Assembly (NCBI RefSeq): GCF_029784155.1
Contig: NC_073693.1
Span: 223,153,094 to 223,217,093, forward strand
Reading direction: 5' to 3'
Origin: Uranotaenia lowii
Taxonomy: Eukaryota > Arthropoda > Insecta > Diptera > Culicidae
DNA: 64,000 nucleotides
Below the pieces are notes generated by a model. It saw nothing but the letters and a program-made list of their open reading frames with translations. It did not search any database and was not told where the DNA came from. The position numbers and the translations under genes are program-made. Positions 33,000 to 45,114 of the stretch are shown here, piece after piece; the first letter of the stretch is position 1; the number at the start of each line of letters is the position of its first letter.

Positions 33000-33837
33000 C
33001 TCACAGCCACAATAAATCATTGAACCATTGAAATGCAATCTGAAAAATGGTTCAAAGTCGAAAATTTATTATCTGTTCTGTAAACTTTTTGATGATGTTT
33101 TTTTTATCTGTATCGTTATTCAAACAAATGGATTTAAAATTCCATGATCGCGGGCATGGCTCAGTAGAACAAATTTCACATTGTCAATTATAAATGTCAA
33201 ACTTTGCTGTAACTAAAAATTGTTGATGCTTCATATTGGCATCATTGTGTTCTCCAAGCTCTCGAAAAGCGAAGTGTTAGGGTCTCATTTCAACAAAAAT
33301 TTGATATCACTTTGCTTTTCAAGTATGAAAATTCGAGCTTCTTTTTGTGCTGTGTACTACCTTATCTATGTCAAGCAAAAAATTCAAATTTTGCAAAAAC
33401 AAAAACTATACCAAAAATACACAATCAATAAGGAAAATGATTTCTAACCTAAGATTATCATACAAACTCAAAACATAATATATTTTACTGATAAAATAAA
33501 TTAAAATTTTCAAAACAAATCAGAATGAATGTTTCAAATCAATGCTATTTTATTCAAAATGATATTCCTTATTCTGAACCGGAAATTTGCTTGAAATATA
33601 TACAAAGCAGGCTATTTTTCAAATTTGAAATCAATATTTCCGAAATACTAGAAAAAGAATGCAAATCAAAATTTCGAATAAAGCTTCGAAATTAAGAATT
33701 AATGCAAAGAAATAGAATTCATAAAAAAAACAACAAATTTTAAAAACAAATCGGAATAATCAAATTAATGTGTGAAGTGTTGAAAATTAACAATGATTAA
33801 AAATTGTTGGAAAAATGATAATGATTTTTATTCATTA
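33000..33837. other. AT-rich stretch without a gene
   Basis: The stretch is A/T-rich with frequent short homopolymers. A 75-codon frame (33220-33447) is Lys/Ile-rich at its end and is not similar to anything I know. I see no structure that repeats elsewhere. Confidence 0.4.
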
Positions 33838-34757
33838 CTAGCTGACAGCGGGTGGCTACACAGGAAGGTTACACAGGAAGGTGTGCTTTGCTACACCTTC
33901 CTAAAATCAATAAACTGCTAAAAATAGTATTACTTTAAATTGATTTTCGATATTGTGAAATGAGATCTTTCACATTAAATTATTATGTGAATACAAAGTA
34001 TCTGAATTTGTTTTCCAATAATGGTTTTAAATTTGATATTTTATTTCTAGACCTTTCCTTCTTCCCTTTTCTCCTCTTGAAGAAGGAAAGGTTTAGCATC
34101 TTAAAAAAAATCTCTCATGTAAAATATGGTTTCTAAAGCTTGAAAAGTTTTAAAAACTATGCGATAAAACCTCCCCCTTTCTCGACTGTGTACTGTATGG
34201 AATCTCTCCTTAAAAAAAATAGAAACGTTCTCGACAGACTCGAATACTTTTTCTTTCAAATTTGGTTCCATTTGTTGGATATATTCTCAAGTTTGCGGAG
34301 CTCCTTTTCCACTCTCTCATCCCCACTGAAAGATAAAAAGGGTTTTTTAATGACCGTAGAATCATTTCTTGTACCCTAATTCTCTTCACTGTAGGTTTTT
34401 TTTTAATTTATTTTATGCGCTCTTATACTTATGACACCTCTCTTCTCTTTCCTATCCCTTATCCATACGAAAAAGTTTGTGGGAGCCTCCTTCCCCCTTA
34501 TAGGAAGGAGGGACGGGTACTGAACTATCAATGAAACATTCAACGTACCGAAATACACTCTCATGCAAAATTTTGTTGCGTTTACATGAGCAGTTCTCGA
34601 GTTAAGAAAACTTATAACATTTATTTGAAAGGCCCCCTCCCCCCTTCCAGGGATAGGGAGGGACCCCAATCCATTATAGGAACCTTCCCCAGCCTCCAAT
34701 ATCCTCATCTGCCAAGTTTCACGCAAATCGGTTTAGTAGTTTTCGAGTCTATAGGGA

Positions 34758-34822
<65 letters not shown>
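33838..34822 (+). repeat. (CAGA)-tailed dispersed repeat, complete copy
   Basis: The copy begins CTAGCTGAC, has GGTGTGCTTTGCTACACCTT within its first 60 bp, and continues through modules of C-rich blocks and GGTTCCATTTG phrases. It ends with AAGTTTCACGCAAATCGGTT and TCTATAGGGAA followed by sixteen exact CAGA units (34759-34822). A nearly intact start and the long clean tail make it the reference copy in this window. It encodes nothing recognisable and is about 985 bp long. Confidence 0.8.
34759..34822 (+). repeat. (CAGA)16 tetranucleotide array
   Basis: Sixteen uninterrupted CAGA units at the 3' end of the dispersed repeat. The shorter tail at 3509-3521 shows the array varies in length between copies. 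Confidence 0.95.
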
Positions 34823-37800
34823 AATCCAATTTTGTAAATAAAGATTTATCTTGTTTTATTTTTCTTTTCTTCATTTTCAATTGAACGATTGATTCAAAAA
34901 TTCGTCCGTAGTATCATAAATTAAAAAAAACGAAATCACGATTTGAAATAAAAAAAAATCAATTTGAACCTAGCAAATTTTATTCAATAGTTGAAAATTA
35001 AATTTTATTTGATAAAAAAAAAGTTCATCCGTGATTCAACAAAAGTTAAGTATGTGGTGAAAATGCTTTTTAAAAATTTCTACCCGCTCATTTTCAACCC
35101 TTGTAATTTGCTTCTAATTTTCTCCTATAAATCTATAATTTTCAATTCTTGAAATGTTCTCACTATGAGAACATAACATTCACCGATAAGGCCTTAAAAA
35201 TTAATTTAAAACAAAAAAATATTTAATTTTATGTCAACACTGCCAGTGATCAAATTCCAAGATAAAATCCTTTTCTAAAGGCTAATTTGTTTTTCACATA
35301 TTTATATTACAACATGTTCAATTATACTGACAAGTTACAGTTGGGAAATGAACTATAAGAAACTGATAAAATAAAAATAAAAATAATTCCAAATTTGTAA
35401 ATATTGAAAGCACAAAGATGATACAGATAAATTTAAGATTGCGCATTAAAATTAAAATTTTAAGTTGCTACTTTGAATTATTTTTCGAATTTTCTAGAGA
35501 TAAATTAAAACTCATAATCGATTAAAAAACATGATTGAATATAATAAAAATTAAAAAAACGTTTATAGATTTTTAATCGAAAGTTTTATATTTTTAAACA
35601 TCAATCTTGGGACCTGGACATAAAAATTTTTAATACTTTATTGCTATCTCAAAGGAACATTAATAATTTATTTGGTGGATTTAAGCGTGCTTAAATCGAA
35701 CCTTTTGTCTATCACCTTGTGTTATCACCAAAAGTTCATAAGCTTTAAAATTTATCAGTTTTACGTGAAATCAATCATTGATAACTGATGAAATAACAAA
35801 TCTACGCTAAAGAAAAAATCTGATTCTGAATTTGTTTATTATACCTATTTAATTCAATTATGATGATGTTTTTAAATTTTTGATATTTCAAAGATGATGA
35901 TGCATGATCATAAAAAGTTTAATTCTACAGTTTTTAGAAATTTAAATCCCTAAAACCCCCGCACGGCCGTGGGTCCCAGAGGTTTCCGAGAAGCTGCAGC
36001 AGTGGATAGGGTTCTGAAGAGCGAAGTGAAAATTATGATGAACCAATGTGAAAAAGACTTTCAATGAAAGATTTGTTATCCCAAAAAAATTTTGTCTTAG
36101 CGAAATAAATAACATTTTCTCTGAAATGATTTTTTTATTTAGAGATAACTAAAGAAATTGAATCAGAATACTAAATAGTAAACAAAACATGTTTGATTCG
36201 CCGTTTTTTGCCGATAATTCAGTGCTTTTTTAATTTACATCACCTTTAAATCATCTTTACAAACTAAATTTAATAGGCGTGTAATGCTTAACTCACACAA
36301 AAAAAATCCGTCATATATGATGCTTCTTCTTATTTACATCATATGTGATGTAATTTACAGATTTTTTTCGAAGTTTGTAAATCAAGTATTTAGTGAAAGT
36401 TGCGTGTTAAAACTCAACAAAAAATGTGTGTATATTTGTTTTTATTTGTTTCATAAGTTTTATTGCAATACTTGTTGTTTTATTTTTTTATTTTTGCAGA
36501 ATACTCAACAAATAAGCGAACGAACATTTTTTATTGCACAAAAAGTGCATTATATTTTTTGCAATAATTGATCATTTTTTATGAGATCAAAAACAGCTCA
36601 ATTTGTCTTGTTCATCTCGTGAAATATTCAAAAATGGTAAGGAAATCTACATAGGAAGTGGAAATTCAAATCAAGCATTGGTAGATTGAGTTCAGCCAAA
36701 CGGAAAAATGTTTTGCAAATTGATTCAAAAATGTGTTTGATGAAGGAGGACTCGATGGCATTTCGATTCAGTCGTGAGATTGCAACACACACGATTTCTG
36801 CCATCATCATCTGGCTTCTATTTCCGGATAAACATTTCCAAGAATTGGGAGATACCATATATTAAGGGAAGGAAAATCGAAAAATAGCTTTCGCATGCCT
36901 TTGAACCATCGTCAACATTATGCCAAGTGGGTACCATGTCCATTCCTGCCCTCTTGAGCGGACATATTGGCAGTGGCATTGCATTACATACATTCCGAGT
37001 CTCTGACTGAAGACCGAAGAAAATGTGTCTGTCTGCCGATCCACGATCCGGTCTTGTGAATGAAGATTATGACCGGAAAATACTGTTAGCTTTTGCTTCA
37101 AGTTCACGAATCTCAGTGCCAAGTTGAGTGCAGTGCAGGAAGCAAAAAAAAACCCGTTGTTCTAACGTCGTCGTCTGCAAATCTCCTCCCCGCACATTAG
37201 GACGAGCTCCAATGCTGAAGCCCGTTCTTTCGTTGGATGCTGTGGATGCATCATCATCTGATGCCATTGCAATGGCAACCAGTTTATAGACACAACAACC
37301 AGCTGGCAAATGGCAAACGCTCTGATGCCCCTCTTGCCCGCAGACAATTCTCTCGACTAGATTCATGGACTTCTTCGGCGTGGTTCGTTTGGGGAGAAAA
37401 AAACGTGGAAAAAGTTGCAGCTTGCGAAAGCTCCTTTCACCAAGGCAATCGGGACGACCTATCGATGGCTAGCTTTTCAAACGGTTTTTCTAACGATAAC
37501 TGTACTTGTTTTCCCAATTTGGAAAACAACGCAATCGAACATTTCGAAATGTCATTATCAGTGGGAAGCTGTTTAGCAAGTTTGGTTTGCTGGAAATGAC
37601 AGTTCATGTCTTGTGAAATTTGGAAAAATGTTATTACATCCAGAGGGTTATGCAAAATGATAGAGCTGATGATGATTATTACATGAAGTTTTGCTGTTTT
37701 ATTAAGTCTTCAATTTTGTCAAACCTATCATCTTGAAAGATACAAGTCAGCGAACCTCCGAAAAAACTGAATAGGAACAACAAACCGACAGGAGACATAA

Positions 37801-38150
37801 GCTATATTTTTTATAAGCCTCTATCATTTTTTTTAATTGTTCTTTACCACTTTTTAAAACTAGGTGAGTCGAATAGAAGTTCGATGCAGCATTTTTGCAG
37901 CACTTGTTTTACTTTTCGTTTATGCCGGAACCAAAAAAAAAATCAACAAAACTATTGTTTTATGTATCAGGCATGCTCAGGTTGATGAAATTTGAAATCT
38001 GTTCCATGTAAAACTTTCTTAGAAACTTAAACAAATTGTCTACAATGATCATTTTCAAGAAACAAAATTTGCTACCGACTCACTTTTTAGTGATTTAATC
38101 AGAACAATTTGACATTTGAAAGTTTATTTTTCATTTTTTATGTTTTCCAG
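34823..38150. other. No gene recognised; GC-richer island 36650-37660
   Basis: 34823-36600 is very AT-rich, with a brief GC-rich phrase near 35955 (CCCCGCACGGCCGTGGGTCC). 36650-37660 is more balanced and not repetitive within this window, with overlapping frames of 60-120 codons on both strands (for example 37067-37366 minus and 37237-37599 plus). None shows a domain, and overlapping frames on both strands argue against a real exon. Single-copy host non-coding DNA is the likeliest reading. Confidence 0.35.
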
Positions 38151-38182
38151 CGTGGACATAATGGGCTCGTATGCAGTGAAGG
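38151..38182 (+). other. Candidate 32-bp host microexon
   Basis: A pyrimidine-rich tract and TTTTCCAG (ending 38150) precede 32 bp that are GC-richer than the surroundings (CGTGGACATAATGGGCTCGT onward), followed by GTAAGC at 38183. The segment is open in two frames (RGHNGLVCSEG, or VDIMGSYAVK with an ATG at 38161). Splice-site quality is good on both sides, but the segment is short and no neighbouring exon was recognised in the window. Confidence 0.3.
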
Positions 38183-38499
38183 GTAAGCCAAATAAAGATA
38201 AAAAAATAAACTTCATATGTCGAATACAATCATTACACAGCAAAAAAGTATTGCTTTATTACATCAAATTCCTGCACATAGCTTGAGTCGTGAATGATAC
38301 TTAATACATCGTCTTGATGTATCCGGCTGTTTGAAATCATTAAATATTTTTTGCACCGCAAAAAACAGAACCAGAGGGCAGAATCGCTTTATTACAAACA
38401 TAAATAACAAATTAATACCAATTCAGTATAAGTAGTTGAGCAAATTAAAAGAAAGGAGAAATTTTGTTTTACTCCTCGAAATCAACATCTATATATGTA

Positions 38500-39581
38500 C
38501 AGTAGGTTTTCGATTTTATCAAATTCACGCTCGACTTAATCACTGATATAGATTCCATTTTATCACGCTTTTTTTTAAATCATTCAGAAACCATTTCCAG
38601 GATCTTAGTTTTCTTTCGAAAGCGTAAAGCATCTTTGTTCATGATATTATTCATGGTTTATGCTATGGTATAAAAGTATTCTATAATTTGAAAATGTCAT
38701 TGAACTGTTTATTTTAGCTGTATAGTTTTTAAAATCGTCATTAGCATTTTTAAATCATTTGTAATAATCGACTTTAGTATTTCTACGTCACGCAAATGCT
38801 TGTTATTTGTGCTTGGTTATCCATTTTTTGGTTATACGAATCATATAAAGATGTGGGTGAATTTAAGCCTTTTTGAAAAGAGGTAAGTGTCTATGATTTT
38901 TTTTAAATTTGTTTATTTTAAAGGGTGGCGTGCGCAATCCCGATTGAGCAGCCTTTAGTATAGTTTGAATGGATAATTTTGGATAATCAAAATGACATTC
39001 TGCTAGGTTTGCCTTAAAATATTTTAAAAAGACTAAAATTTCTGATTATCTACACCTGAAAAAATATGGATGCTAAATTCGAGAAACACACTTTAAAAGT
39101 CTGAGTTTAGCAAATTTCAAAACATTTTTCGAATAGGTAAACTTTTCAGTTAATTAAAGATGTGAAGATAAAAATATTGAAATTTGAAATTAGTAGGAGA
39201 TAATTCTTTGATGCAGTTTTTTTTAAATTCTTTTTCATAATGAACATAAGAGATAACGACTGTTTAATCACTATAAAAACTAAAGAACTCACTTTAATAA
39301 GATGTACACTATCAAATTGATGTTCTACATGGTTTTATTTCAATAAAAAAAAATCTTAAAATTGCTATAGACAAGAATAATTTGAACTTAAATCGATCCT
39401 TTGTAATATGTATACTTTGATAATTACATCTCATGATCAAAATTTATTGATACAAATCGTTTTCACAACTGAAAACATTAAAAATTAGTTATTGAAGGTA
39501 TTAAAAATACATTTTTCCAATTTATTTTTAGTTTCGCCTGATTCATTTTATTTGGACCGTGATAAAATCGAAAACCTACTG
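38500..39581. mobile_element. pogo/Tigger-like non-autonomous element
   Basis: The ends CAGTAGGTTTTCGATTTTAT (22 bp identical in inverted form) are flanked by TA at 38498-38499 and 39582-39583. CAGTA...CTCGA/TTCGA-type ends with TA duplication are typical of pogo-like members of the Tc1-mariner superfamily. The 1.04-kb interior is AT-rich without a transposase frame, so it depends on a related element elsewhere. Confidence 0.8.
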
Positions 39582-39589
39582 TATATAAA

Positions 39590-41154
39590 AACCATTTTTC
39601 TATTTACTGAACCGATTTGCGTGAAACTTGGTAGGGAGAGTCTTTGAGGGCCGGGGAAGGTTCCAATAATAGTTTGAGACACCTCCCACCCTCTGGAAGG
39701 GGGCCTCTTAAACAAAATAAACATGTTTGAATAACTCGAGAACCGATCATGCAAATGGAACCAAATTTTGTATGGGAGGGTATCTGGATACGAAAAATGT
39801 TCCTAAGATGGTTTGGTACCCTTCCTTCCTTTTAACGAGGAAATTGGAAGCGAGGAACCATACAAATTTTCACACAACTCGTGAACTGATCAAGCGAACG
39901 GAACCAAAATGGACCTGCGAGAATATATGGGTAGGAAACATATTTTAAAGATGCTTTGTGACTCCTCCCTCTTTCCAGTGTGGGGATAGAAAAGGGGGAG
40001 GGGTTCTCCCATACATTTTTTTGCAAAATTCGAGAACTAATCAAGCAAATGGAACCAAATTTTATATGGGTAGAAGAAAGGTACGAGAAAGGTTTCTATG
40101 ATTATTTGAGACTCCACTTTCTTCGATTGGGGAGATACTAAGGGAGGGGGGGGGGCGGTGGCGGGGTATCTTCCTTACAATACTCACACGAAAACTTATT
40201 ATTCAAATTCATTAGCAGCGGGTATTTTAGTAGATGTTCTTTCTATGATTGTTTAAGGATTTTTCCTCCTTTCACTGATTCGAAAGGAAGGGGGAATGGG
40301 ATCTCCCAAATATTTAATTTTAATAGGTCAAGTGCTAATCTAGCAGATGGTTACAAATTGGGTAGAGATTTTAAATACCAGAAATATTTTTAAGATAACG
40401 GGATAGGAAAGAGATGAAAAGTGTCATACGTTTGTTTTGATAAATTCAAGAGTTCATCAAATAAAGTTAACTAAATTTTACAGGGGAGAGTACAAGGGTA
40501 CGAGAAATGATACTAGAGTTAATAAAAAAGCCCTTTCCACCCTCCAGTGGGGAAAGAGAGAGGGAAAAAGAAGTTCCGCACAATTTTTGTTTAAGTTGAG
40601 AACTTATCCAACGTATTCTAGTACGGATTTTTTTTTAATTTTTTTTTTAAAGGAGAGATTCCATACAGTAAAGAGCCGGAAATGGGGGAGATTTTATCGC
40701 ATAGTTTTTAAAACTTTTCAAGTAAGGAAACCATATTTTACATAAAAGGATTTTTTCAAGATTCAAGACCTCTCCTTCTTTCAGAGGTGGAACAAGAAGA
40801 AGGAAAATATGTATAGCTCGAAAGCTTATCAAGTAAATGGAACAATATGCGAAATATGATTTTATTCGGATACGAAAAATGTTGTTATGGCAGTTCGTGG
40901 ACCTTCCCCACACTGTAAGGGAGGAAGAAAAATAAAAGTGAGCTCTTATATCAAATTTAAAACCATTATTGAAAAACAATTTCAGATCAAGTGAAAAAAA
41001 ATATTTTAGGGAATCTAATCTTCTTTGTTTTCCAATAATAATTTGATGTGAAAGCTCTCATTGTAAAGATTTCAAAACTTTATTTATAGTAAAATTATTT
41101 TCACACAGTTTATTGATTTTTAGAAGGTGTAGCAAAGCACACCGGGTCAGCTAG
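39590..41154 (-). repeat. (CAGA)-tailed dispersed repeat, longest copy, reverse
   Basis: Read on the minus strand the copy begins CTAGCTGACCCGGTGTGCTT at 41154 and runs 1.56 kb. It contains at least eight imperfect modules, each with a phrase like GGTTCCATTTGCTTGATTAG and a C-rich CCCTCCCTCTTCC block. It stops at AAGTTTCACGCAAATCGGTT near 39605, just before the CAGA tail would start, next to the pogo-like element. It faces the copy at 33838-34822. The frames at 39727-39948, 40437-40745 and others are repeat sequence. Confidence 0.8.
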
Positions 41155-41349
41155 TGGGTAAAAAAATCGAGGTTTTTGAATTGTACTTCCAATAACTCCC
41201 GTTATTCGACTTTCAAAAAAACCTAAAAGTGTTTGCAGATATTGAAGGTTTGAGTGATTTTTGAAAAAAAAAACTATGAGTAAGTGAAAATGTCAATATT
41301 TGCTCTAACATGACAATGTTATGTGGTGTTGATTGTTTATCAATTCTGT

Positions 41350-41820
41350 TCAGAAATTTCAAGAACCTAAGGGTTCACCTAAGAGAGACACCACGTTTTT
41401 GACCACATCCTGAACTGAAGCAGTTATCGTGCTGGCGCAAGTACGCATGACTTTTCGGTCCAAAGTTTTGTCCACCGGATCCGGTTTCCACACAGTGTTT
41501 TTCTGTCCGAGAAGCTGCTTTACTCCATACTTTCGAATCGCATTTCGGACCACTCCCGTGCTAGCTTCTTCAATTTTTGCCAACTGACTCAGCGAAATGT
41601 TAGAAATAATACACCATTTACGCGCGATATGTTTTGACTTTTCCGAAATAATGCTTCACATTTTCACGAAAACTTTGAAAACTGGAACTCATGATATAAA
41701 GATTTTTAAATTGAACTGTAAACAACAACACACAGCACAAATCAGCTGTTTCAACGTCATCCGGAATGAGCTGGGTTGTATCAAAATCGTGCTTAGACAT
41801 AAGGGGACACCCTATAGCTT
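41350..41820 (-). pseudogene. maT-like mariner transposase, N-terminal fragment
   Basis: Read on the minus strand, SQLAKIEEASTGVVRNAIRK and KTLDRKVMRTCASTITASVQ form the first helix-turn-helix and linker of a maT-type mariner transposase, whose role is TIR binding. The fragment stops at about 41350, so the catalytic domain is absent. Upstream on the minus strand lies 220 bp of 5' region ending in a TIR-like CTATAGGGTGTCCCCTTATG at about 41817. This resembles the ACACCCT end of the element at 25128-26640. Confidence 0.8.
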
Positions 41821-43588
41821 TAATCGAAAGCTTTTTGATTATTGTCTTCAAAAAATTAAGATTTGTCAGATTTTTTATTGCTTTGCCGGAAGTTTGAAAG
41901 TATGAACCAAAGATTTAATTTTTCGTTCTCAGTTTGACAACATAACTTTTTTATCCCAGATAAATTTTCTTGACTTTGTTCCGTCAAGAGCTTTCGAACC
42001 CTGAATTGCTCATCCGTGTGTATCCAGATTGCCTATTCTCCTTGATTTAACTATTTTTGAAAAAAGAGCGAAATAAGTCTTTCAGGGTAACCTGATCTAA
42101 AAGCGATTTAGTTCACTTTCGAAAATCTTCAGTGTGTGGTATTAGATTTTTATAGATTCTTACATAACCGATCGCGGTTCTGGTTCTGGTTTATTTTCAT
42201 AGTTGGCATGGAATCCCTTAAAAACCTAAATTGTTTTTTCGGAGCATATCCTTTAAGACATTTTCAATTCAAACAACAGACGTCTAAGCTTAACAGGCAA
42301 TTGCATTATTGTACGTGTGCCGTAATTAGGCTCCACATGTGATCTTGTCATTTCTATCGTTCCTCTGACTGAGGTCTTCTAGGTTCTAGAAAAAGAGTAT
42401 CCAACTTCGAGACGACGACAATTTTCCTTTTTATATTTATGGCATCGACGCTCGCAGCTCTCGGCTACCGATTGCGCTTAAACACAATAATAATTGCCAT
42501 TGCTCGTCGCCAAGTGTCATCCTTGTAGCGAAAAAAAGTTCCTGGATGTCTAAACTCCCTAAGGCGACGAATATTTTCCCTTATTCAACAAGCCCATCTG
42601 ATATGGGCTGGACTAGAAGAAACCCAACGGCAGTTGATAACGAAAAAAAAAACAGCCTAAGCCCTAGACCTAGCCCACCTGCTCAATAAATTATTCAACG
42701 ATCCCGACTAGGCAACATGAGTCTCCGGGCAAGGGTAGACAGCTGGGACATGCAAGCATTAATTAAGAACCTGAAATGGCTCTCTGCGCTTAAGATGAAC
42801 TAGCGTACAAAAAGAAAATAAACTCATAAAACATCTTCAACATTAAAAGCTCCCCACAAGTGGCACTTTACGGTTGAGATTCAATGATCTTGAAATTAAT
42901 ATTTTGCTCACCTTTGGGGCTGGGACTGTCTAGTTAAGCAGAAACATTGACCAGTTGATTAATCAATCAGTGGATGGTTTGCTTTTACATAACTGGGCTT
43001 TTTGAATATTGAATTTTGCAAAATATTTTATACATGATAATTTAATACGATAGAACAAAACATCGTACACTAGAATTTTTTTTATGAGAAGTATAAAAGA
43101 ATCACGACACATGTCTGAGATCTTTGGAACGTTTTGCTTTCTAAAGGTAATGTGTCGCCAAAACTTAAGTATAAAAGCTTTAACATAAATCAAAAGCATG
43201 AGCAGTACATTTTAAATTACTTTTCAGGGGCTGTAATAAGGGTGACAATAATGGATGTATGAGAAAAATGCGCTCAAAGTTTCGGTTTTTACCTTAAAAA
43301 AGCAACAAAAGGAAAACCAATAGAAATCAGAAAAATCGAAATTTTAATTTTGATTCCAAATGACTCAAAAATTCTAAAACGTAGACATCTGGTATTATTT
43401 ATGTTTTAATTAAACAAATTCAAAATTTGAATTTCAAAATTCATCCATCAAATACTTATTCTACACATTACTGTTCACACTCGTTGGAAAGCTGTAGAAC
43501 ATTCGGTAGCTGAAATAAATGAAGCAATTTGTATCAAACTGCGAACTACTTTTTGCAACGTTTTTGTTTGCTGCGCGTACATATCACC
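41821..43588. other. No gene recognised
   Basis: 41821-42350 is AT-rich. 42350-42800 is more balanced and includes a 29-codon frame (42439-42528, MASTLAALGYRLRLN...) that is too short to support. 42800-43588 is AT-rich. No stretch here matches another part of the window. Confidence 0.35.
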
Positions 43589-45105
43589 GCACACAGGGGA
43601 AAACGATGCGAAAAGGTGATCGAAATTGTTTACGCCAAAACGGAGCGTTTTAGACCCATAGTGTCTTCGGGACATTTACCTACATTTAAAGCACTTTAAA
43701 ATGAGCTTTTGAAAAAAAAGATTCAATCACCTAGCAGTGAGATAGGAAAAATATTTTTTGTATTTTTCATTTTAGAGCACTTATGGCTTTAGCAAGTTTT
43801 TAGATTGTAAAAAATGTAGCAATTTTGTTGAAGACGTCAACATCGTAGAGGCCAACCCGAAAAAGTTAGAAGGGTTCAAAATAAAAAAAAAAAAAATTAT
43901 CAAAATTTTCAGCATTTTAACGATATCTTTTCAGGCCGAGCTTATTCAAGCAAGATGTTTTTGAAAGAGTTTTGAGTCACTTAAAATCAAACAGTTTTGT
44001 GGAACACACTTAATAAAATATTAAGACTGAACCGAGTTAGATCGGAAAAACTAAGAAAAAATAGCTGTTTTCGAACACCTGTATCTTGTAGTTGAATTCG
44101 GTTTATTTTTTGGTTGCATTGGAATCAGGCAGGTTTCAACGTTGTAAAAACATGGAGTTTACAATGTTAAGTTGTTTATTTTGTTATAAAGCTACAAAAT
44201 AAACAACTTAACATTGTAAACTCCATGATTAAAGTTAGCTATTTTCAAGGAATCTACAGAACAAATTCCAAGTTTATTTAAACTGACAATTAGCAACCGT
44301 TTTTATTTTGGTGAAACTTTAGCGAAATCATTCTTTCGCTCGCGTATGACGTTTTCAAGCATCCATTGACGAACATTATCATCTATCTTTTCGCGTAGAA
44401 TACAATAGACTTGACGAATTTATTTCTCGGATAGCTAATTTTAAATGCAAATAAAAATTCCTCTAGATCCCTTGAAAATAGCTAACTTTAATCATTTATA
44501 AAGCTACAAAATAAACAACTTAACTTTGTTAACTCCATGTTTTTACAACGTTCAAACCTGCCTGATTCCAATGCAACCAAAAAATAAACCGAACTCAACC
44601 GAACTAGAAAGATACAGGTGTTCGAAAACAGCTATTTTTTCTTAGTTTTTCCAATCTAACTCGTTCAGTCTGAATATTTTATTAAGTGTTCCAAAAAACT
44701 GTTCGATTTTAAGTGACTCAAAACTCTTTCAAAAACATCTTGCTTGAATAAGCTCGGCCTGAAAAGATATCGTTAAAATACTGAAAATTTTGATAAAAAA
44801 ATATTTTTTTTATTTTGAACCCTTCTAACTTTTTTGGGTTGGCTTCTACGATGTTGACGTCTTCAACAAAATTGCTAAATTTTTTACAATCTAAAAACTT
44901 GTCAAAGCCATAAGTGCTTTAAAATGAAAAATACAAAAAATAATTTTTCTATCTCACTGCTAGGTGATTGAATCATTTTTTTCAAAAACTCATTTTAAAG
45001 TGCTTTAAATGTAGGTAAAATGTCCCGAAGACACTATGGGTCTAAAACGCTCCGTTTTGGCGTAAACAATTTTGATCACCTTTTCACATCGTTTTCCCTG
45101 TGTGC
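43589..45105. mobile_element. Foldback element, 1.5 kb, about 650-bp inverted arms
   Basis: The two halves (43589-44262 and 44455-45105) are inverted copies at about 90 percent identity, enclosing a spacer of about 190 bp. The ends are GCACACAGGGGAAAACGATG and its inverse, with ACC on both outer sides (43586-43588 and 45106-45108). The left arm also carries an extra local palindrome (44151-44227) that the right arm lacks. No protein is encoded. Such giant arms characterise foldback-type DNA elements. Confidence 0.8.
44151..44227. repeat. Perfect 34-bp stem hairpin inside the foldback arm
   Basis: CATGGAGTTTACAATGTTAA...TTTTGT is followed by the 9-base loop TATAAAGCT and then the exact reverse complement. 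The stem is 34 bp with no mismatch. It is a duplicated piece of the arm in inverted orientation. Confidence 0.9.
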
Positions 45106-45114
45106 ACCGGGAGA

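Noticed and set aside
36862..37599. Frames of 61-120 codons on both strands
   Set aside because: Mutually overlapping, no recognised family, no consistent splice signals.
39727..40979. Frames of 70-110 codons
   Set aside because: They lie inside the modular CAGA-tailed repeat and reflect its repeated GGTTCCATTTG phrases.
42439..42528. 29-codon ORF MASTLAALGYRLRLN...
   Set aside because: Too short to support; no homologue recognised and no surrounding gene structure.
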